This document shows positions 25,623 to 35,757 of a stretch of DNA of 57,272 bases, piece by piece. Every line of letters begins with the position of its first letter. Positions within the stretch are counted from its first letter, which is position 1. This stretch comes from Halioglobus japonicus. Lineage in GTDB: Bacteria > Pseudomonadota > Gammaproteobacteria > Pseudomonadales > Halieaceae. Made by a program: the position numbers and the translations under genes. Location: the NCBI GenBank assembly GCA_902705825.1, contig CACSIL010000012.1, positions 203,567-260,838 of the forward strand, read 5' to 3'. Under the pieces are notes generated by a model, which worked only from the letters and a program-made list of their open reading frames with translations, did no database searches and was not told the origin of the DNA.

Positions 25623-26513
25623 TCATTCGTCCTGCAACGCATAGTGCTCTCTGGCAAGCTGCAGTTTCTCACACATCAACGTTGCACCCTCAATAATTCT
25701 CGGCGTATGCCGCTGCAGCAAATCAGGCGGCACAAAATACAATTGATCGTTTTGCACCGCCGTCATCGACGTCCACTCTCGCCATTCATCCAGCCACTCC
25801 GGCCGCGCTTTATCCATACCACTGGCGATGATTACCTGAGGGTCCGCCCGGATAACTGACTCAACACTGATCCGGGACACCAGGGCCGGGGATTCCGCAA
25901 AGACATTGCGGCCGCCACAGAGTCTGACAACATCTGAAATGAGGTGATCGCCGTTGAGCGTCAACAGGGGTTCGTCCCATATCTGATAATAGACGCCGAC
26001 CTCCGCTTTGCGACTGTAAGTCTCACGCAGCTGTGTGAGTTTTTGCAGGAACCCCTGCGCCTCGACTTCAGCGATCTCCTCGTTGCCGGTGAGCTCGCCG
26101 ACAGCGCGCACAGATCGAGCGACATCTTCCAGTGTCTTGGATTCATCGATATAGACCGTTAGTCCCAGCGATTCCAATCGTTCAATAACTTCATCGCCAT
26201 TGCCGCTGCGCCAGGCCAGCACGAGATCGGGATTAAGTGCCACCAGCGTTTCGTAGCTGACATTGTCATAGGACCCGACACGGGGAATCGCTTTCGCGGC
26301 TTCCGGATAGTCGCTGTAAGACACAGCACCAATCAACAAATCTCCCGCTCCCGCCGCGTATGCCACCTCCGTCATATGAGGTGCCAGACTGACCACGCGC
26401 GACGCCGGTTTCTCCAACACCAGTGTTCGACCCAGCGAATCCTCTACCTCGACTTGCGCCAGCACACCCGATGCCAGGCCGATCCACAGCATTGAGATCA
26501 CAACAAATCGCAT
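25623..26513 (-). CDS. btuF: Periplasmic cobalamin-binding protein of the BtuCDF ABC transporter
   Basis: A 296-residue type III (haem/siderophore/B12) binding protein with signal peptide (MLWIGLASGVLA). The N-terminal lobe has EDSLGRTLVLEKPASRVVSLAPHMTEVAYAAG, the C-terminal lobe DVVRLCGGRNVFAE and PPDLLQRHTPRIIEGA. It delivers corrinoid from BtuB to BtuCD. It overlaps the cobD gene by 16 bases and is the last gene of the compact minus-strand operon. Confidence 0.9.
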   Translation of the reverse strand: MRFVVISMLWIGLASGVLAQVEVEDSLGRTLVLEKPASRVVSLAPHMTEVAYAAGAGDLLIGAVSYSDYPEAAKAIPRVGSYDNVSYETLVALNPDLVLAWRSGNGDEVIERLESLGLTVYIDESKTLEDVARSVRAVGELTGNEEIAEVEAQGFLQKLTQLRETYSRKAEVGVYYQIWDEPLLTLNGDHLISDVVRLCGGRNVFAESPALVSRISVESVIRADPQVIIASGMDKARPEWLDEWREWTSMTAVQNDQLYFVPPDLLQRHTPRIIEGATLMCEKLQLAREHYALQDE

Positions 26514-27544
26514 TCACATTCCTCCACAGCTTCTCGTATCGATTGCGCAACGTGTGTGAAACTGCCTGACAATGGCAGGCCGAAGCGCAACACACTATAC
26601 CCTTCAATGCGCTCAAAAAGTCGCAGCAATACCGCGCGGCGACCCAGAGCCTGAAACAACGCTTCGCAATAAGCGGCATCACCCGATCCGCTGGCGAATA
26701 GATCTGTAGCAACAAATTGCAGTGCTGGCACAGACGCCTGCAAACATTCCAGCCACTGTTGGGCGGCAGTGCGCAGTCTGCGTTGCTGCATCACATGCCA
26801 TGTCGTATCACGCAGCGCAGCCTCACCTACCCAACGCGCCGGGTGGGACAAACACCAGGGCGGCATAAGTGATGCTACCTGCGCACCGAGGCTGGGAGGC
26901 GCCAGCAGGAAACCCAGCCGGATTCCTGCTAACCCGAAAAACTTACCCACGGAGCGATATACGATCAGCCCGGAAGCGGGACACAGCGAAGCCAGGCTCT
27001 CCGAGCGGGAAACATCACCAAATGCCTCATCCACCACCAGCCATCCACCACGGGCACACAAATGCTGATGCAATTCCTGTAACTGCCGAGCAGACATTAA
27101 CTCGGCAGTCGGATTGTTCGGATTGATCACCAGCGCATGATCTACACTGCCAGCCTGTACCAACTCAACGAGTGCCGCCGCATCGTTGTACCCCACGATA
27201 GCGTGGCCAGCGCGCTGCCAGGCAGCGCGATGCTCCGCATAGCCACGCTGTGGTATTGCCACCCTACCCTTGCGCAACAACGCCGGCGTGTGCTGCAGCG
27301 CATATTGTGACCCCGGCACAGCGAGGACCGCTGAGGGGTCGCAGCCGTAGTACTGCGCGGCAGCGAATTCGAGCTGCTTATCTGAGTATGGCAGCGCCTG
27401 CCATACATGCTCGGGGACAGCCGGCACAGGCCAGCTCCAGGGGCTGATACCGGTGGACAGATCGATCCAGCGCTCCTCGGGGATGCCAAACCGCTGTGCC
27501 GCGGCGCTGATATTACCACCGTGTTCCAGGTTCACAGCAGCCAC
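26498..27544 (-). CDS. cobD: L-threonine-O-3-phosphate decarboxylase
   Basis: A 348-residue PLP enzyme of the histidinol-phosphate aminotransferase fold (CobD of Salmonella, CobC of Pseudomonas) that makes (R)-1-aminopropan-2-ol phosphate for the nucleotide loop. The N-terminal EHGGNISAAAQRFGIPEERWIDLSTGISP is diagnostic. VINPNNPT, the VVDEAFGD aspartate region and the PLP lysine in SVGKFFGLAGIRLGF are present. It overlaps cbiB by 13 bases, matching their consecutive steps. The threonine kinase that would supply threonine phosphate is not in the window. Confidence 0.93.
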   Translation of the reverse strand: MAAVNLEHGGNISAAAQRFGIPEERWIDLSTGISPWSWPVPAVPEHVWQALPYSDKQLEFAAAQYYGCDPSAVLAVPGSQYALQHTPALLRKGRVAIPQRGYAEHRAAWQRAGHAIVGYNDAAALVELVQAGSVDHALVINPNNPTAELMSARQLQELHQHLCARGGWLVVDEAFGDVSRSESLASLCPASGLIVYRSVGKFFGLAGIRLGFLLAPPSLGAQVASLMPPWCLSHPARWVGEAALRDTTWHVMQQRRLRTAAQQWLECLQASVPALQFVATDLFASGSGDAAYCEALFQALGRRAVLLRLFERIEGYSVLRFGLPLSGSFTHVAQSIREAVEECECDLL

Positions 27545-28485
27545 TCACAGAACACGATTACCACTATCCACACGCCAATAGCTCGCCGTAACAACCGCAG
27601 TGCGCGGCCAATATCCTCAGGCTGCGCCGCATGCCCCTCGCCCAGCACTGGCCGCCAGTGTTCCACGTTCTCATAGCGGGCCGCTCCGCCCAGAACAACC
27701 CCCAGTGCGCCGGCCCCACAGGACATCACCGGACCGGCATTAGGGCTATCGCACAGCGCTGCCTGCGTGCGCCAACAGCGCAGTGCCGCACGCCATTGAC
27801 CCACGGCGGCATAACTTAATGCACAGAATCTCGCTGGAACCCAGTTGAGCAGATCATCCATGCGCGCTGCGGTTCGCCCAAAGTGTAGAAAACGCGCATT
27901 GCGATAGCCCCACATCGCATCGAGGGTATTGCTCAGCCGGTAACACAACACACCGGGAGCACCCGCCACCACGAACCAGAATATCGGCGCGAGTACTGCG
28001 TCACTGCCATTTTCCAAGACAGACTCCACAGTCGCCTTCGCGACAGATTGTGCATCGAGATCAGCCGTATCCCGGCTGACAATCCGACTCAGCTGCTGCC
28101 TTGCACGCTGCAAATTTCCGCTAACCAGCGGCGCTGCAATAGCATTGGCATGTTCCGCTAAACTGCGCCAGCCGATACAAAAGTACAGCACGGCAATGCT
28201 CAGAAGCGCCGCTGTCGTACCGCCGAACATCGCCAGCAACGCCCACAACAAACAGGTGGGCGGTATCACCAGCACTGTCCAGCAGATCAGGCCCAGCCAG
28301 CGCTGCCGTCGCGCGGCAATGACAGGATCGGAAAACGAGGCATCACCGCTGGCGCGCATTGATGCCCTGGCGCGCGCCTCCACCGAATTGGCCACACGCC
28401 CAAAGCCTACCAGTGGGTGGTACTGTGGCACTTCACCCACCAGGCGATCCACCGCCAGGGCGACTAACAAGCTTGCACTGATCAC
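27532..28485 (-). CDS. cbiB: Adenosylcobinamide-phosphate synthase
   Basis: A 317-residue integral membrane protein (CbiB/CobD) joining adenosylcobyric acid and aminopropanol phosphate. The conserved N-terminus is DRLVGEVPQYHPLVGFGRV. Several membrane helices follow, with VSRDTADLDAQSVAKATVESVLENGSDA-type conserved acidic loops in the middle and LNWVPARFCALSYA later. It lies four bases from cobS and overlaps cobD. Its substrate cobyric acid can come from CbiZ action on imported corrinoids. Confidence 0.94.
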   Translation of the reverse strand: MISASLLVALAVDRLVGEVPQYHPLVGFGRVANSVEARARASMRASGDASFSDPVIAARRQRWLGLICWTVLVIPPTCLLWALLAMFGGTTAALLSIAVLYFCIGWRSLAEHANAIAAPLVSGNLQRARQQLSRIVSRDTADLDAQSVAKATVESVLENGSDAVLAPIFWFVVAGAPGVLCYRLSNTLDAMWGYRNARFLHFGRTAARMDDLLNWVPARFCALSYAAVGQWRAALRCWRTQAALCDSPNAGPVMSCGAGALGVVLGGAARYENVEHWRPVLGEGHAAQPEDIGRALRLLRRAIGVWIVVIVFCEWLL

Positions 28486-28489
28486 AGCG

Positions 28490-29254
28490 TCAGGCCACGC
28501 TTCGAGAAGCCAGGACGAGCAACAAGCCGACCTCCACCCACTCTACCTGTGCGCCGGCAACGTCCCCGGTAAAGCCACCCAGACGGCGGGCGGCAGCTGC
28601 TCGAATCACCAAAAAGATCGCCAGCGTCGCCATCACAAAGGCGGCCCAGATATCCACAGGAGAGACCAAGAGAAATACAACTGTCACACCCACCAGTAGG
28701 CACTTCGCCCAGGCGCGAGAGAAGTGCTGCGCGAGAACGTCGCCCAAACCCTGGGCACGAACATAGGGAGTTGTCAGAAACAGCAATAGCAACGAGAGTC
28801 TCGCCAGCAATGGCACAGACCACAGCCAGACCAGCTGACCCTGAGAAATAATCGCGGCCAGCGCGGCAATTTTGAGCGCAACGAGCATTATCAGGGCCGT
28901 CACGCCCATGCTTCCGCACAGTGGATCCTTGAGCAGCCGGAGGGTCTTTTCACGATCCCCCAGACCACCAAACCAGGCGTCAGTGCAATCGGCCACGCCA
29001 TCCAGATGCAGGCCACCGGTGAGCACAACCCATAAAGCCACGGTAATAACAGCCTGCAGGTAAAACGGCACGGGTAGCACGCTGCAGGCAAGCGTTAACA
29101 ACACGCCGAGCAACAAACCTACAGCGGGATACCAGAGCAATGAAAGCCCTTGTAGCTGCGCGTTGTCAAAATCCTGCCTCGGTGTGGGCAGTGTCGTCAG
29201 GAACTGCAATGCCAGAAAGAATGCGCGCACCTGCCTCACCAGAACATTCATCAT
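28490..29254 (-). CDS. cobS: Adenosylcobinamide-GDP ribazoletransferase (cobalamin synthase)
   Basis: A 254-residue integral membrane enzyme that joins adenosylcobinamide-GDP to alpha-ribazole (phosphate), the last step of nucleotide-loop assembly. The conserved FLALQFLTTLPTP start, GGLHLDGVADCTDAWFGG with its metal-binding aspartates (about residues 80-97) and FTGDVAGAQVEWVEVGLLL end identify it. It overlaps cobC by four bases. Confidence 0.95.
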   Translation of the reverse strand: MMNVLVRQVRAFFLALQFLTTLPTPRQDFDNAQLQGLSLLWYPAVGLLLGVLLTLACSVLPVPFYLQAVITVALWVVLTGGLHLDGVADCTDAWFGGLGDREKTLRLLKDPLCGSMGVTALIMLVALKIAALAAIISQGQLVWLWSVPLLARLSLLLLFLTTPYVRAQGLGDVLAQHFSRAWAKCLLVGVTVVFLLVSPVDIWAAFVMATLAIFLVIRAAAARRLGGFTGDVAGAQVEWVEVGLLLVLASRSVA

Positions 29255-29877
29255 CGCTGCTCCCCGCTTGAATTGAGAGACATCAAAACCGGAAAATCCT
29301 GCCCCTCCTGTTTATAGACCTGAACGCGTGAAATAGACGCGTAGGGGATATGCAGCCGCGCAATCGCCGACAGGGGCATTCTCAACAGGTGGCTCAACAG
29401 CAGGCGGATCACTCCGCCATGACAGACCAGCAGGAGGTGCTGACCCGCACACTCGCCCATCAGCGTATGCCAGGCCTCGACCATCCTCTGTTGGGCAAGT
29501 AATGTCGGTTCACCGCCGGGTGGTGCAACCGCTTCGGGGTCTTCATAAAATGCGCTGACTGTCGCTTTATCGCTGTGCCAGACATCCTTCAGCAGACGAC
29601 CTTCCCACTCGCCAAAATCCATTTCCCGCAGCCCGGCGTCCACCCGCAGTGGAATGTCCAGACGTGTAGCGCACTGTTCTGCAAATGCACGGCAGCGGAT
29701 GAGCGGCGAGGTTACAACACGCTGCCAGGGAGCGGCCTGCATTGTCGCCTGCTCCATCTGTTGCCACCCTTGGGCACTGAGCACAACATCCGTGCTGCCA
29801 CGGTAGATCTCGCCACCCTCGCAGGCACCATGTCGCAACAAGTCGACGGTGGTGACAAGATCGGACTGCGACGACAT
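29251..29877 (-). CDS. cobC: Alpha-ribazole phosphatase (histidine phosphatase family)
   Basis: A 208-residue histidine phosphatase. The catalytic RHG motif appears in VDLLRHGACEGGEIYRGSTDVVLSAQG at about residues 12-38 and the second catalytic histidine in LLLVCHGGVIRLLL. It removes phosphate from alpha-ribazole-5'-phosphate or adenosylcobalamin phosphate. The function is inferred from the family plus its position between cobT and cobS. Start and cobT stop share one base. Confidence 0.9.
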   Translation of the reverse strand: MSSQSDLVTTVDLLRHGACEGGEIYRGSTDVVLSAQGWQQMEQATMQAAPWQRVVTSPLIRCRAFAEQCATRLDIPLRVDAGLREMDFGEWEGRLLKDVWHSDKATVSAFYEDPEAVAPPGGEPTLLAQQRMVEAWHTLMGECAGQHLLLVCHGGVIRLLLSHLLRMPLSAIARLHIPYASISRVQVYKQEGQDFPVLMSLNSSGEQR

Positions 29878-30917
29878 TAGTGTGACGCTCCCGTACTGAC
29901 TCCGGCCTCGGCAAATGTCGCCATTTCGTTATGCAGGTGACAGGCGGATTGCAACAGCGGCACGACGACGGCTGCGCCACTGCCCTCACCCAGGCGCATC
30001 CCCACATCCAGCAGAGGTTTTGCAGCGAGCGCCTGCAACAAATGCCGATGACCCGGCTCGGTCGATTGATGGGCAAACAACATCCATGCACGTGCCCCGG
30101 GATTGAAACGACAGGCCAGTAGTGCCGCTGCGGTACAGATATAACCATCGACCAGTACCGGAATGCCGCGCTGCGCACAGGCGATATACGCACCTGTCAG
30201 CGCCGCTATCTCCAGCCCGCCGAGACGACGCAACATCTCCAGGGCTGTGTCGGCGACAGGCAGGTGGAGGTCGAGTGCTCGCTGTACTGCATTGCATTTC
30301 AGCAATAAGCCCTGATCATCAATACCTGTACCTCGACCCACCGTGGTGTCAACCGGCAGATTGAGCAAGGCACTGGTGAGCGCTGCAGCGGCAGTGGTAT
30401 TGCCTATACCCATCTCACCGCCGATAAAAATATCACCGTCATCGGGTGCATGTTCCGCGCCGCAGGCAAGCGCTGCGCGCACCACCTCATCACTCATGGC
30501 AGGCGCAGTACAAAAATTGTCACTGCCCGGTGCCAGGTGCACGTTGACCACCCCGGACATCTGAGGTGCGGGCGTCGCAGTACCCAGGTTAACCACAGAA
30601 AAGTCAGCACCGCAGTGCCGTGCCAGAACGGCGATAGCGGCACCACCGGAGGCAAAATTCTGGATCATCTGGACGGTTACCGCCTGTGGAAACGCAGACA
30701 CTCCCTCTGCCACGACACCGTGATCACCGGCAAATATCCTGATCTGCACCTTGTCGATTCGCGGATCGCTGCGCCCCTGCCATCCGGCGAACTGCACAGC
30801 GAGCGTCTCCAGCTCACCCAGTGAGCCCGGTGGTTTGGTTAATTGTTGCTGTCGTGTGTTTGCAGCTTCCATCGCATGAGCGCTGGGTTGTGCAACGGGT
30901 TTCAACCACCAGTTCAC
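29877..30917 (-). CDS. cobT: Nicotinate-nucleotide-dimethylbenzimidazole phosphoribosyltransferase
   Basis: A 346-residue enzyme that activates the lower ligand base to alpha-ribazole phosphate. Diagnostic features are [12 protein letters not shown] near residue 26, [31 protein letters not shown] near residue 168 and the C-terminal RLGEGSGAA with the catalytic glutamate. Together with BluB it gives the pathway a preference for DMB. One base separates it from cobU. Confidence 0.96.
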   Translation of the reverse strand: MNWWLKPVAQPSAHAMEAANTRQQQLTKPPGSLGELETLAVQFAGWQGRSDPRIDKVQIRIFAGDHGVVAEGVSAFPQAVTVQMIQNFASGGAAIAVLARHCGADFSVVNLGTATPAPQMSGVVNVHLAPGSDNFCTAPAMSDEVVRAALACGAEHAPDDGDIFIGGEMGIGNTTAAAALTSALLNLPVDTTVGRGTGIDDQGLLLKCNAVQRALDLHLPVADTALEMLRRLGGLEIAALTGAYIACAQRGIPVLVDGYICTAAALLACRFNPGARAWMLFAHQSTEPGHRHLLQALAAKPLLDVGMRLGEGSGAAVVVPLLQSACHLHNEMATFAEAGVSTGASH

Positions 30918-30918
30918 G

Positions 30919-31443
30919 CTACGCCTCCTGCGGCGATTTTAACGCCAGCGGCAGACCCGCCACAGTGAGGGTTACCTGCTGGCACAGCGCGGCCAGTTGC
31001 TGGTGCAGAAAACCGGACTCATCGACAAACTGACGTGACAGTTCACCCATTGGCACCACCCCCAGCCCTGTTTCATTACTCACCAGCACAATGTGACCGG
31101 ACAGCCCGGGCAGCACCTCGAGTAATCGCGCCTTCTCGCGCTCCCAGCACTGCTGGTGCAAACAATTACTTAACCACAGCGTCAGGCAATCCACGAGGAT
31201 GCAACGCGTGCGGGCCTGATGCTGCAACAAGGTATCTGCTAGTGCGACAGGCTCTTCTACCAATGCCCAGTTTTCGCCCCGACGCCGCTGATGATGCGCG
31301 ATACGTTCGCCCATCTCCGTGTCGCCGGCTGTCGCGGTCGCCACATACACCAGCTCCAGAGCGCTATCCACTGCGCGCTGCTCCGCCAGCATACTCTTGC
31401 CGGAGCGAGCACCGCCTAGTATCAACTCACAAAACTGCATCAT
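30919..31443 (-). CDS. cobU: Adenosylcobinamide kinase/adenosylcobinamide-phosphate guanylyltransferase
   Basis: A 174-residue bifunctional enzyme (CobU/CobP). The P-loop GGARSGKS is at residues 10-17, the guanylylated histidine lies in [14 protein letters not shown] near residue 50, and [12 protein letters not shown] and [24 protein letters not shown] complete the family pattern. It phosphorylates adenosylcobinamide and attaches GMP. It sits between btuD and cobT in the operon. Confidence 0.95.
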   Translation of the reverse strand: MMQFCELILGGARSGKSMLAEQRAVDSALELVYVATATAGDTEMGERIAHHQRRRGENWALVEEPVALADTLLQHQARTRCILVDCLTLWLSNCLHQQCWEREKARLLEVLPGLSGHIVLVSNETGLGVVPMGELSRQFVDESGFLHQQLAALCQQVTLTVAGLPLALKSPQEA

Positions 31444-31456
31444 GCCGCGCTAGTCC

Positions 31457-32230
31457 TCACGTAATAACCAATGGCGTACCACTGCGCGGATGCACACCGA
31501 TAGTTGCCTCCACCTGAAATACGCTGGAAATGATGTCGCGCTGCAGTACCTCCTGCGGTGTACCGGAAACGACCATACTGCCGCACTGCATCAGAAACAT
31601 ATGATCCGAGCAGCGCGCTGCCAAATTGAGATCATGAATCACCATCAGGACACCGACGCCTTTTTCAGCGAGGTTACGCACCACTTCCAGCGTGAGATGC
31701 TGATGGGCCAGATCAAATGATGAGGTCGGTTCATCCAATACCAGATAGCGATCGCCTTCGATCGATGACTCCCATATTTGCGCGAGCACTCGCGCCAGAT
31801 GCACCCGTTGTTTTTCACCCCCGGAAAGCTGTGTGTAAATACGTCCGGCAAGATAATCTCCGTCGACTGCCTGCAGTGCCTGGGCGACGATCTCCCTGTC
31901 ATGGGCAATACCGGATGCGTGGGGCGTACGACCCAGCATCACCACCTCTGCGGCTGTGAATGGAAAATTCAACAGGGAGTGCTGCGGCAGCACGGCCAGT
32001 GTTTTCGCCCGCTGGATCGCCGGGCAATCCTGCAGTGCACAGCCATTGAGCGTGACACTGCCTGTATCCGGAGCCAACTCACCCACCAGCACACGCAACA
32101 GGCTGGTTTTACCCGCTCCATTGGGCCCCAGCACGGTGGAAATTTTTCCCGGCAAAACATCGAGATTGATCGCATTCAGCAGCGGTGTATTTGATAACGT
32201 CAGAGACAGATTATTTGCAGACAGTGACAT
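31457..32230 (-). CDS. btuD: ABC transporter ATP-binding protein for corrinoid uptake
   Basis: A 257-residue ATPase. Walker A GPNGAGKTS is at about residues 35-43, the signature is LSGGEKQRVHLARV near residue 135, Walker B is YLVLDEPTS, and the H-loop is VIHDLNLA. The sequence resembles HmuV/BtuD-type subunits. Adjacent btuC, btuF further down and riboswitch control assign it to B12 rather than haem. Two bases separate it from btuC. Confidence 0.92.
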   Translation of the reverse strand: MSLSANNLSLTLSNTPLLNAINLDVLPGKISTVLGPNGAGKTSLLRVLVGELAPDTGSVTLNGCALQDCPAIQRAKTLAVLPQHSLLNFPFTAAEVVMLGRTPHASGIAHDREIVAQALQAVDGDYLAGRIYTQLSGGEKQRVHLARVLAQIWESSIEGDRYLVLDEPTSSFDLAHQHLTLEVVRNLAEKGVGVLMVIHDLNLAARCSDHMFLMQCGSMVVSGTPQEVLQRDIISSVFQVEATIGVHPRSGTPLVIT

Positions 32231-32232
32231 TC

Positions 32233-33282
32233 TCAGTTCTCCTCCACACGCCGCTTCTGTGCCAGCAGGGAAAGGAAAAACGGCGTGCCCAACAGCGCTG
32301 TCAGTATGCCGGCGGGCAATTCCGCCGGTGCCACAACCACGCGCGCAAATGCGTCCGCCACAATCAGCAGCATGGCACCGGCCAGTGCTGATGCCGGTAT
32401 CAGATAGCGATGATCAGGGCCTATCAACAAGCGAATAATATGCGGCACGATAAGGCCTACAAACGATATTGTTCCAGCGACCGCCACAGAGATACCAATA
32501 GCCATAGCCGTCATCAGGATCAAGCGGCGCTTGACCACATCCACAGCGATACCGAGGTGGCGGGCCTCGGATTCTCCCAGCAGGAATGCGTTGAGCGCTG
32601 CGCCTTCTCGCGGCAGTAAGAACATGACCAGGGCCACTGCACCGGCAGCAATCCACACCCTCGGCCAGTTAGCCGCATCCAGGCTTCCCATCTGCCACAA
32701 ACTGATACGGCGCAGCATCTCGTCATCGGCAATAAATGACAGCAGGCTGTTGAGCGCCCCGGCCAGTGCACTGATGGCGATACCCGCCAACAGCATCGTG
32801 GCCACAGAGGTACCCGTCTCAGAGGTAGCCAGCCGATACACCAGTATCACTGCCAGAAATCCACCGCCAAAAGCCCCCAACGCAACCACCGACAGGCCGG
32901 CGAACTGGCCACCTTGCAGGAGCGCACCGCCGCCCATCACAATCATCAGACTGGCACCGGCCGAGGCGCCACTGGACACACCAATCAGCGAGGGATCAGC
33001 CAGCGGGTTGCGAAAAAGCCCCTGCATCGCTGTGCCACAGACCGCGAGGCAAACACCTACGAGCCCGGCTAATAACACTCTTGGGAAGCGGATAGAAAAA
33101 AGTATCAAGCCATCCTGCGAAGCACCGCCGGCAGCAGCTTTCAAACCCATCGCTTCGAACAGTGCGCGCAACAAACTGGCCGGGGAAATAAACACCGGCC
33201 CCATCATCAATGCCAGCAACACCAGCGGCAGCAGCGAGCAACCCAGTATCATCAGCAACCGATTGGGAGCCATTAACCTCAA
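32233..33282 (-). CDS. btuC: FecCD/BtuC-type permease for corrinoid uptake
   Basis: A 349-residue inner-membrane permease with about ten helices. Typical motifs are RFPRVLLAGLVGVCLAVCGTAMQGLFRNPLADPSLIGVSSGA at about residues 69-110, the coupling-helix region LGESEARHLGI and GTISFVGLIVPHIIRLLIGPDHR near residue 275. It overlaps cbiZ by four bases. With BtuD and BtuF it forms the full transporter. Confidence 0.94.
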   Translation of the reverse strand: MRLMAPNRLLMILGCSLLPLVLLALMMGPVFISPASLLRALFEAMGLKAAAGGASQDGLILFSIRFPRVLLAGLVGVCLAVCGTAMQGLFRNPLADPSLIGVSSGASAGASLMIVMGGGALLQGGQFAGLSVVALGAFGGGFLAVILVYRLATSETGTSVATMLLAGIAISALAGALNSLLSFIADDEMLRRISLWQMGSLDAANWPRVWIAAGAVALVMFLLPREGAALNAFLLGESEARHLGIAVDVVKRRLILMTAMAIGISVAVAGTISFVGLIVPHIIRLLIGPDHRYLIPASALAGAMLLIVADAFARVVVAPAELPAGILTALLGTPFFLSLLAQKRRVEEN

Positions 33283-33992
33283 GCGGGCAACTCCTTTTTA
33301 TAGTCGACTGAACTCTTAATGGCCTGCATCACCATATTCCCCAAGCGCTCTCCCAGCAATGTATGTTTGCCGGCAAACCGGGCACAACCCAGACCGTGGC
33401 CCGAGAAAATGGCTATCGCATCTGTCCCGGTTCCAGTCGCCAACCTTCCCGATACCGGGCTTCTCACTGCCAGTTCATGCAGCGCCGCCACTTTCGCTTC
33501 AGTGGCGATCGCCACCATTTCGACCAGCGCAGCTTCGGCAATTTGCGCGCTGGTGATCACCGCCAGATTGATTGTGCCACGTTCAGAAGGCACGCCATCC
33601 AGTAGCCGGTACTCTGCCTTATCACCTGCGCTGCGCGCGTTTGCCATGCCGGTCGTGACGACTACGGTGAGCGTCTCGCCATCAATACTGCCACTGACCA
33701 CTCGAAGTGAATCCAGTGAAGCGGCGGTCATCATGGCGACGGTGATTCCTGAACACTGTCGCTGATCACTCAAGCGCTGCAAGGTAAGTTCGGGATCCTC
33801 TGTCTCATCGGGGCTGTGCCGGGCAACCCGAACATTCAGGAAGTCGCTGGCATCGCAGTAGCCGCCATTCAATACAGCCGAACTCAACGCTCGATGGGGC
33901 TGGGCAAAACGGACGTGAATCAAATCCGTCGAATGCGACAGTGTCACGCCGGGCATCAGTACCCTGTCGGCGCTGACATCACTGCCCATCAC
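33279..33992 (-). CDS. cbiZ: Adenosylcobinamide amidohydrolase
   Basis: CbiZ hydrolyses adenosylcobinamide or adenosylpseudocobalamin to adenosylcobyric acid, so that foreign corrinoids can be rebuilt. The 237-residue protein contains [21 protein letters not shown] near residue 36, [38 protein letters not shown] and the C-terminal [24 protein letters not shown] segment, all family hallmarks. Its overlap with both cobQ and btuC couples salvage directly to import. CbiZ was first known from archaea and is patchy in bacteria, so horizontal acquisition is plausible but not tested here. Confidence 0.92.
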   Translation of the reverse strand: MMGSDVSADRVLMPGVTLSHSTDLIHVRFAQPHRALSSAVLNGGYCDASDFLNVRVARHSPDETEDPELTLQRLSDQRQCSGITVAMMTAASLDSLRVVSGSIDGETLTVVVTTGMANARSAGDKAEYRLLDGVPSERGTINLAVITSAQIAEAALVEMVAIATEAKVAALHELAVRSPVSGRLATGTGTDAIAIFSGHGLGCARFAGKHTLLGERLGNMVMQAIKSSVDYKKELPA

Positions 33993-35479
33993 AGCACTCC
34001 CGGAAACAGCGCGGCAATATCCAAGTCATTTTCCAGCATATCTGCCAGTCGCTCCAACTGTTGTTCCCGGATGGCGGCCAGACCCGGCGCCGCAGTGGGT
34101 GTGAGCCCTGCCCATCGCAGCAGCTCATCCCTTGCCTGAGTGTTATCGAACAGGCCGTGCAGGTAGGTACCCATAATTTGCCCATCTGCAGACAGAGCGC
34201 CATCGCGCCGCCCGTCAGACAGCATCACTGCGCAGGACTCCAGCGCTGGCCCGGTGGATTGACCGCAGTGAATCTCATAACCCTCTACAGCGGCCGCATT
34301 CAGGGCAAGTGTGCCGCTGACCTGCTGCAGTTGTTTGTGCTCTTGCAACACCGTGGACATCGCCAGCAGGCCTAAACCATTGGAGGCGCCGGCCGGCCCC
34401 TCGATTCCTGCTGGATCACTGATCTCCTGCCCCAACATCTGGAACCCTCCACAGATCCCTATTACCTTGCCACCGTAGCGCAAATGTCGCGCTATGGCTT
34501 CGGGCCAATGGTTATCTCGCAGCCATTGCATATCCATACGTACATTCTTACTACCGGGAAGAATGATCAGATCGGCCGCGGGTGGCGTCTGGCCCTGCGC
34601 GATAAACTGTAAATCTATCTGTGGATGCAGGCGCAGTGCATCGTAATCTGTGTGGTTACTGATGCGGGAAAACACCGGCACGATCACACGTAAAACGTTT
34701 TCGCTGTCAGAGGCGATCTGCACAGTCGTAATCGCATCTTCAGCATCCAGGTGCAGGCCGTGTAAATACGGCAGAACGCCCAGCACGGGTTTCTTTGTAT
34801 AGTCTTCAAGCCAATCCACACCCGGTTGCAACAGGCTGACATCACCGCGGAATTTATTGATCACAAAACCGACCACACGGGCCTGCTCGGATTCGGACAA
34901 CAGCGCCAGCGTGCCAACCAGATGAGCGAAGACACCACCCCGGTCTATATCGGCAACGAGTATCACGGGACAATCAACACGCTCGGCGAACCCCATATTG
35001 GCGATATCATTCTCGCGCAGGTTAATTTCTGCGGGGCTCCCCGCACCCTCTACAACAATGTAGTCGTACTGATTGCACAATCTGGTGTGAGATTCCAGTA
35101 CCGCGCGCATGGCCACTCGCTTGTAATCGTGAAAAGCCCGGGCATCCAGCTCAGATACTGCCTTGCCGTGGACAATGACCTGTGCCCCGGTATCGCTGGA
35201 AGGCTTTAGCAGTATCGGGTTCATATCGGTATGAGGGGGTAGCCTGCAGGCTATTGCCTGCAGTGCCTGGGCGCGCCCGATCTCCCCGCCGTCAGCGGTG
35301 ACCGCACTGTTGAGCGCCATATTCTGTGGTTTGAAAGGCGCGACTTTACAATTCCTTCGAGCGAGCACCCGGCACAATCCCGCCACGAGAATACTCTTAC
35401 CCGCATCGGATGTCGTACCCTGAACCATCAGGGTTTTGGTAATACCAGAGTCTGTCACGAAAGCATCGCTCTTGGGCAC
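33989..35479 (-). CDS. cobQ: Cobyric acid synthase
   Basis: A 496-residue glutamine-dependent amidotransferase (CobQ/CbiP) that amidates the b, d, e and g side chains of adenosylcobyrinic acid a,c-diamide. An N-terminal dethiobiotin-synthase-like ATPase domain has [23 protein letters not shown] (about 19-41) and [13 protein letters not shown]-terminal class I amidotransferase domain has the nucleophile cysteine in [14 protein letters not shown] near residue 335 and the histidine in GTYLHGLF. It is the first gene of the operon, under riboswitch 3, and appears to start with GTG. No earlier corrin-ring genes are present. Confidence 0.95.
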   Translation of the reverse strand: MPKSDAFVTDSGITKTLMVQGTTSDAGKSILVAGLCRVLARRNCKVAPFKPQNMALNSAVTADGGEIGRAQALQAIACRLPPHTDMNPILLKPSSDTGAQVIVHGKAVSELDARAFHDYKRVAMRAVLESHTRLCNQYDYIVVEGAGSPAEINLRENDIANMGFAERVDCPVILVADIDRGGVFAHLVGTLALLSESEQARVVGFVINKFRGDVSLLQPGVDWLEDYTKKPVLGVLPYLHGLHLDAEDAITTVQIASDSENVLRVIVPVFSRISNHTDYDALRLHPQIDLQFIAQGQTPPAADLIILPGSKNVRMDMQWLRDNHWPEAIARHLRYGGKVIGICGGFQMLGQEISDPAGIEGPAGASNGLGLLAMSTVLQEHKQLQQVSGTLALNAAAVEGYEIHCGQSTGPALESCAVMLSDGRRDGALSADGQIMGTYLHGLFDNTQARDELLRWAGLTPTAAPGLAAIREQQLERLADMLENDLDIAALFPGVL

Positions 35480-35574
35480 TGACCCGCGTGTAACGACGGA
35501 TTAGATGTTAGTGGGCGGTGTCGGGAGAGATTACGAAAAGGAACGCAGCATAAATTGGCTGGACAACCTCTGCA

Positions 35575-35748
35575 GAAGCCCTCCGCTTCTTTGCCGCTTA
35601 TGCCAGGCTGGTATCGGGCTCTCAGCACGTTGTTCACGCGACTGACTACCGTTGCGGGGGCAGCGGTGGCAGCTGATAAATCAGTTCCACACTTCCCATT
35701 TAGCCTGATTGAGACGCCAAAAAAAGCCGTCACATCGGGCACCTGACT
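35575..35748 (-). ncRNA. Cobalamin riboswitch 3
   Basis: Read on the minus strand from 35748: GAGTCAGGTGCCC, a short hairpin, GCTAAATGGGAAGTG, the core GCTGCCCCCGCAACGGTA (about 35643-35660), GAGCCCGATACCAGCCTGG, then the hairpin GAAGCGGAGGGCTTC at 35575-35589. The closing stem is weaker than in the other two copies. It precedes cobQ by about 95 bases and should control the whole minus-strand operon of at least eleven genes. Confidence 0.95.
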
Positions 35749-35757
35749 CGGTCGCAA

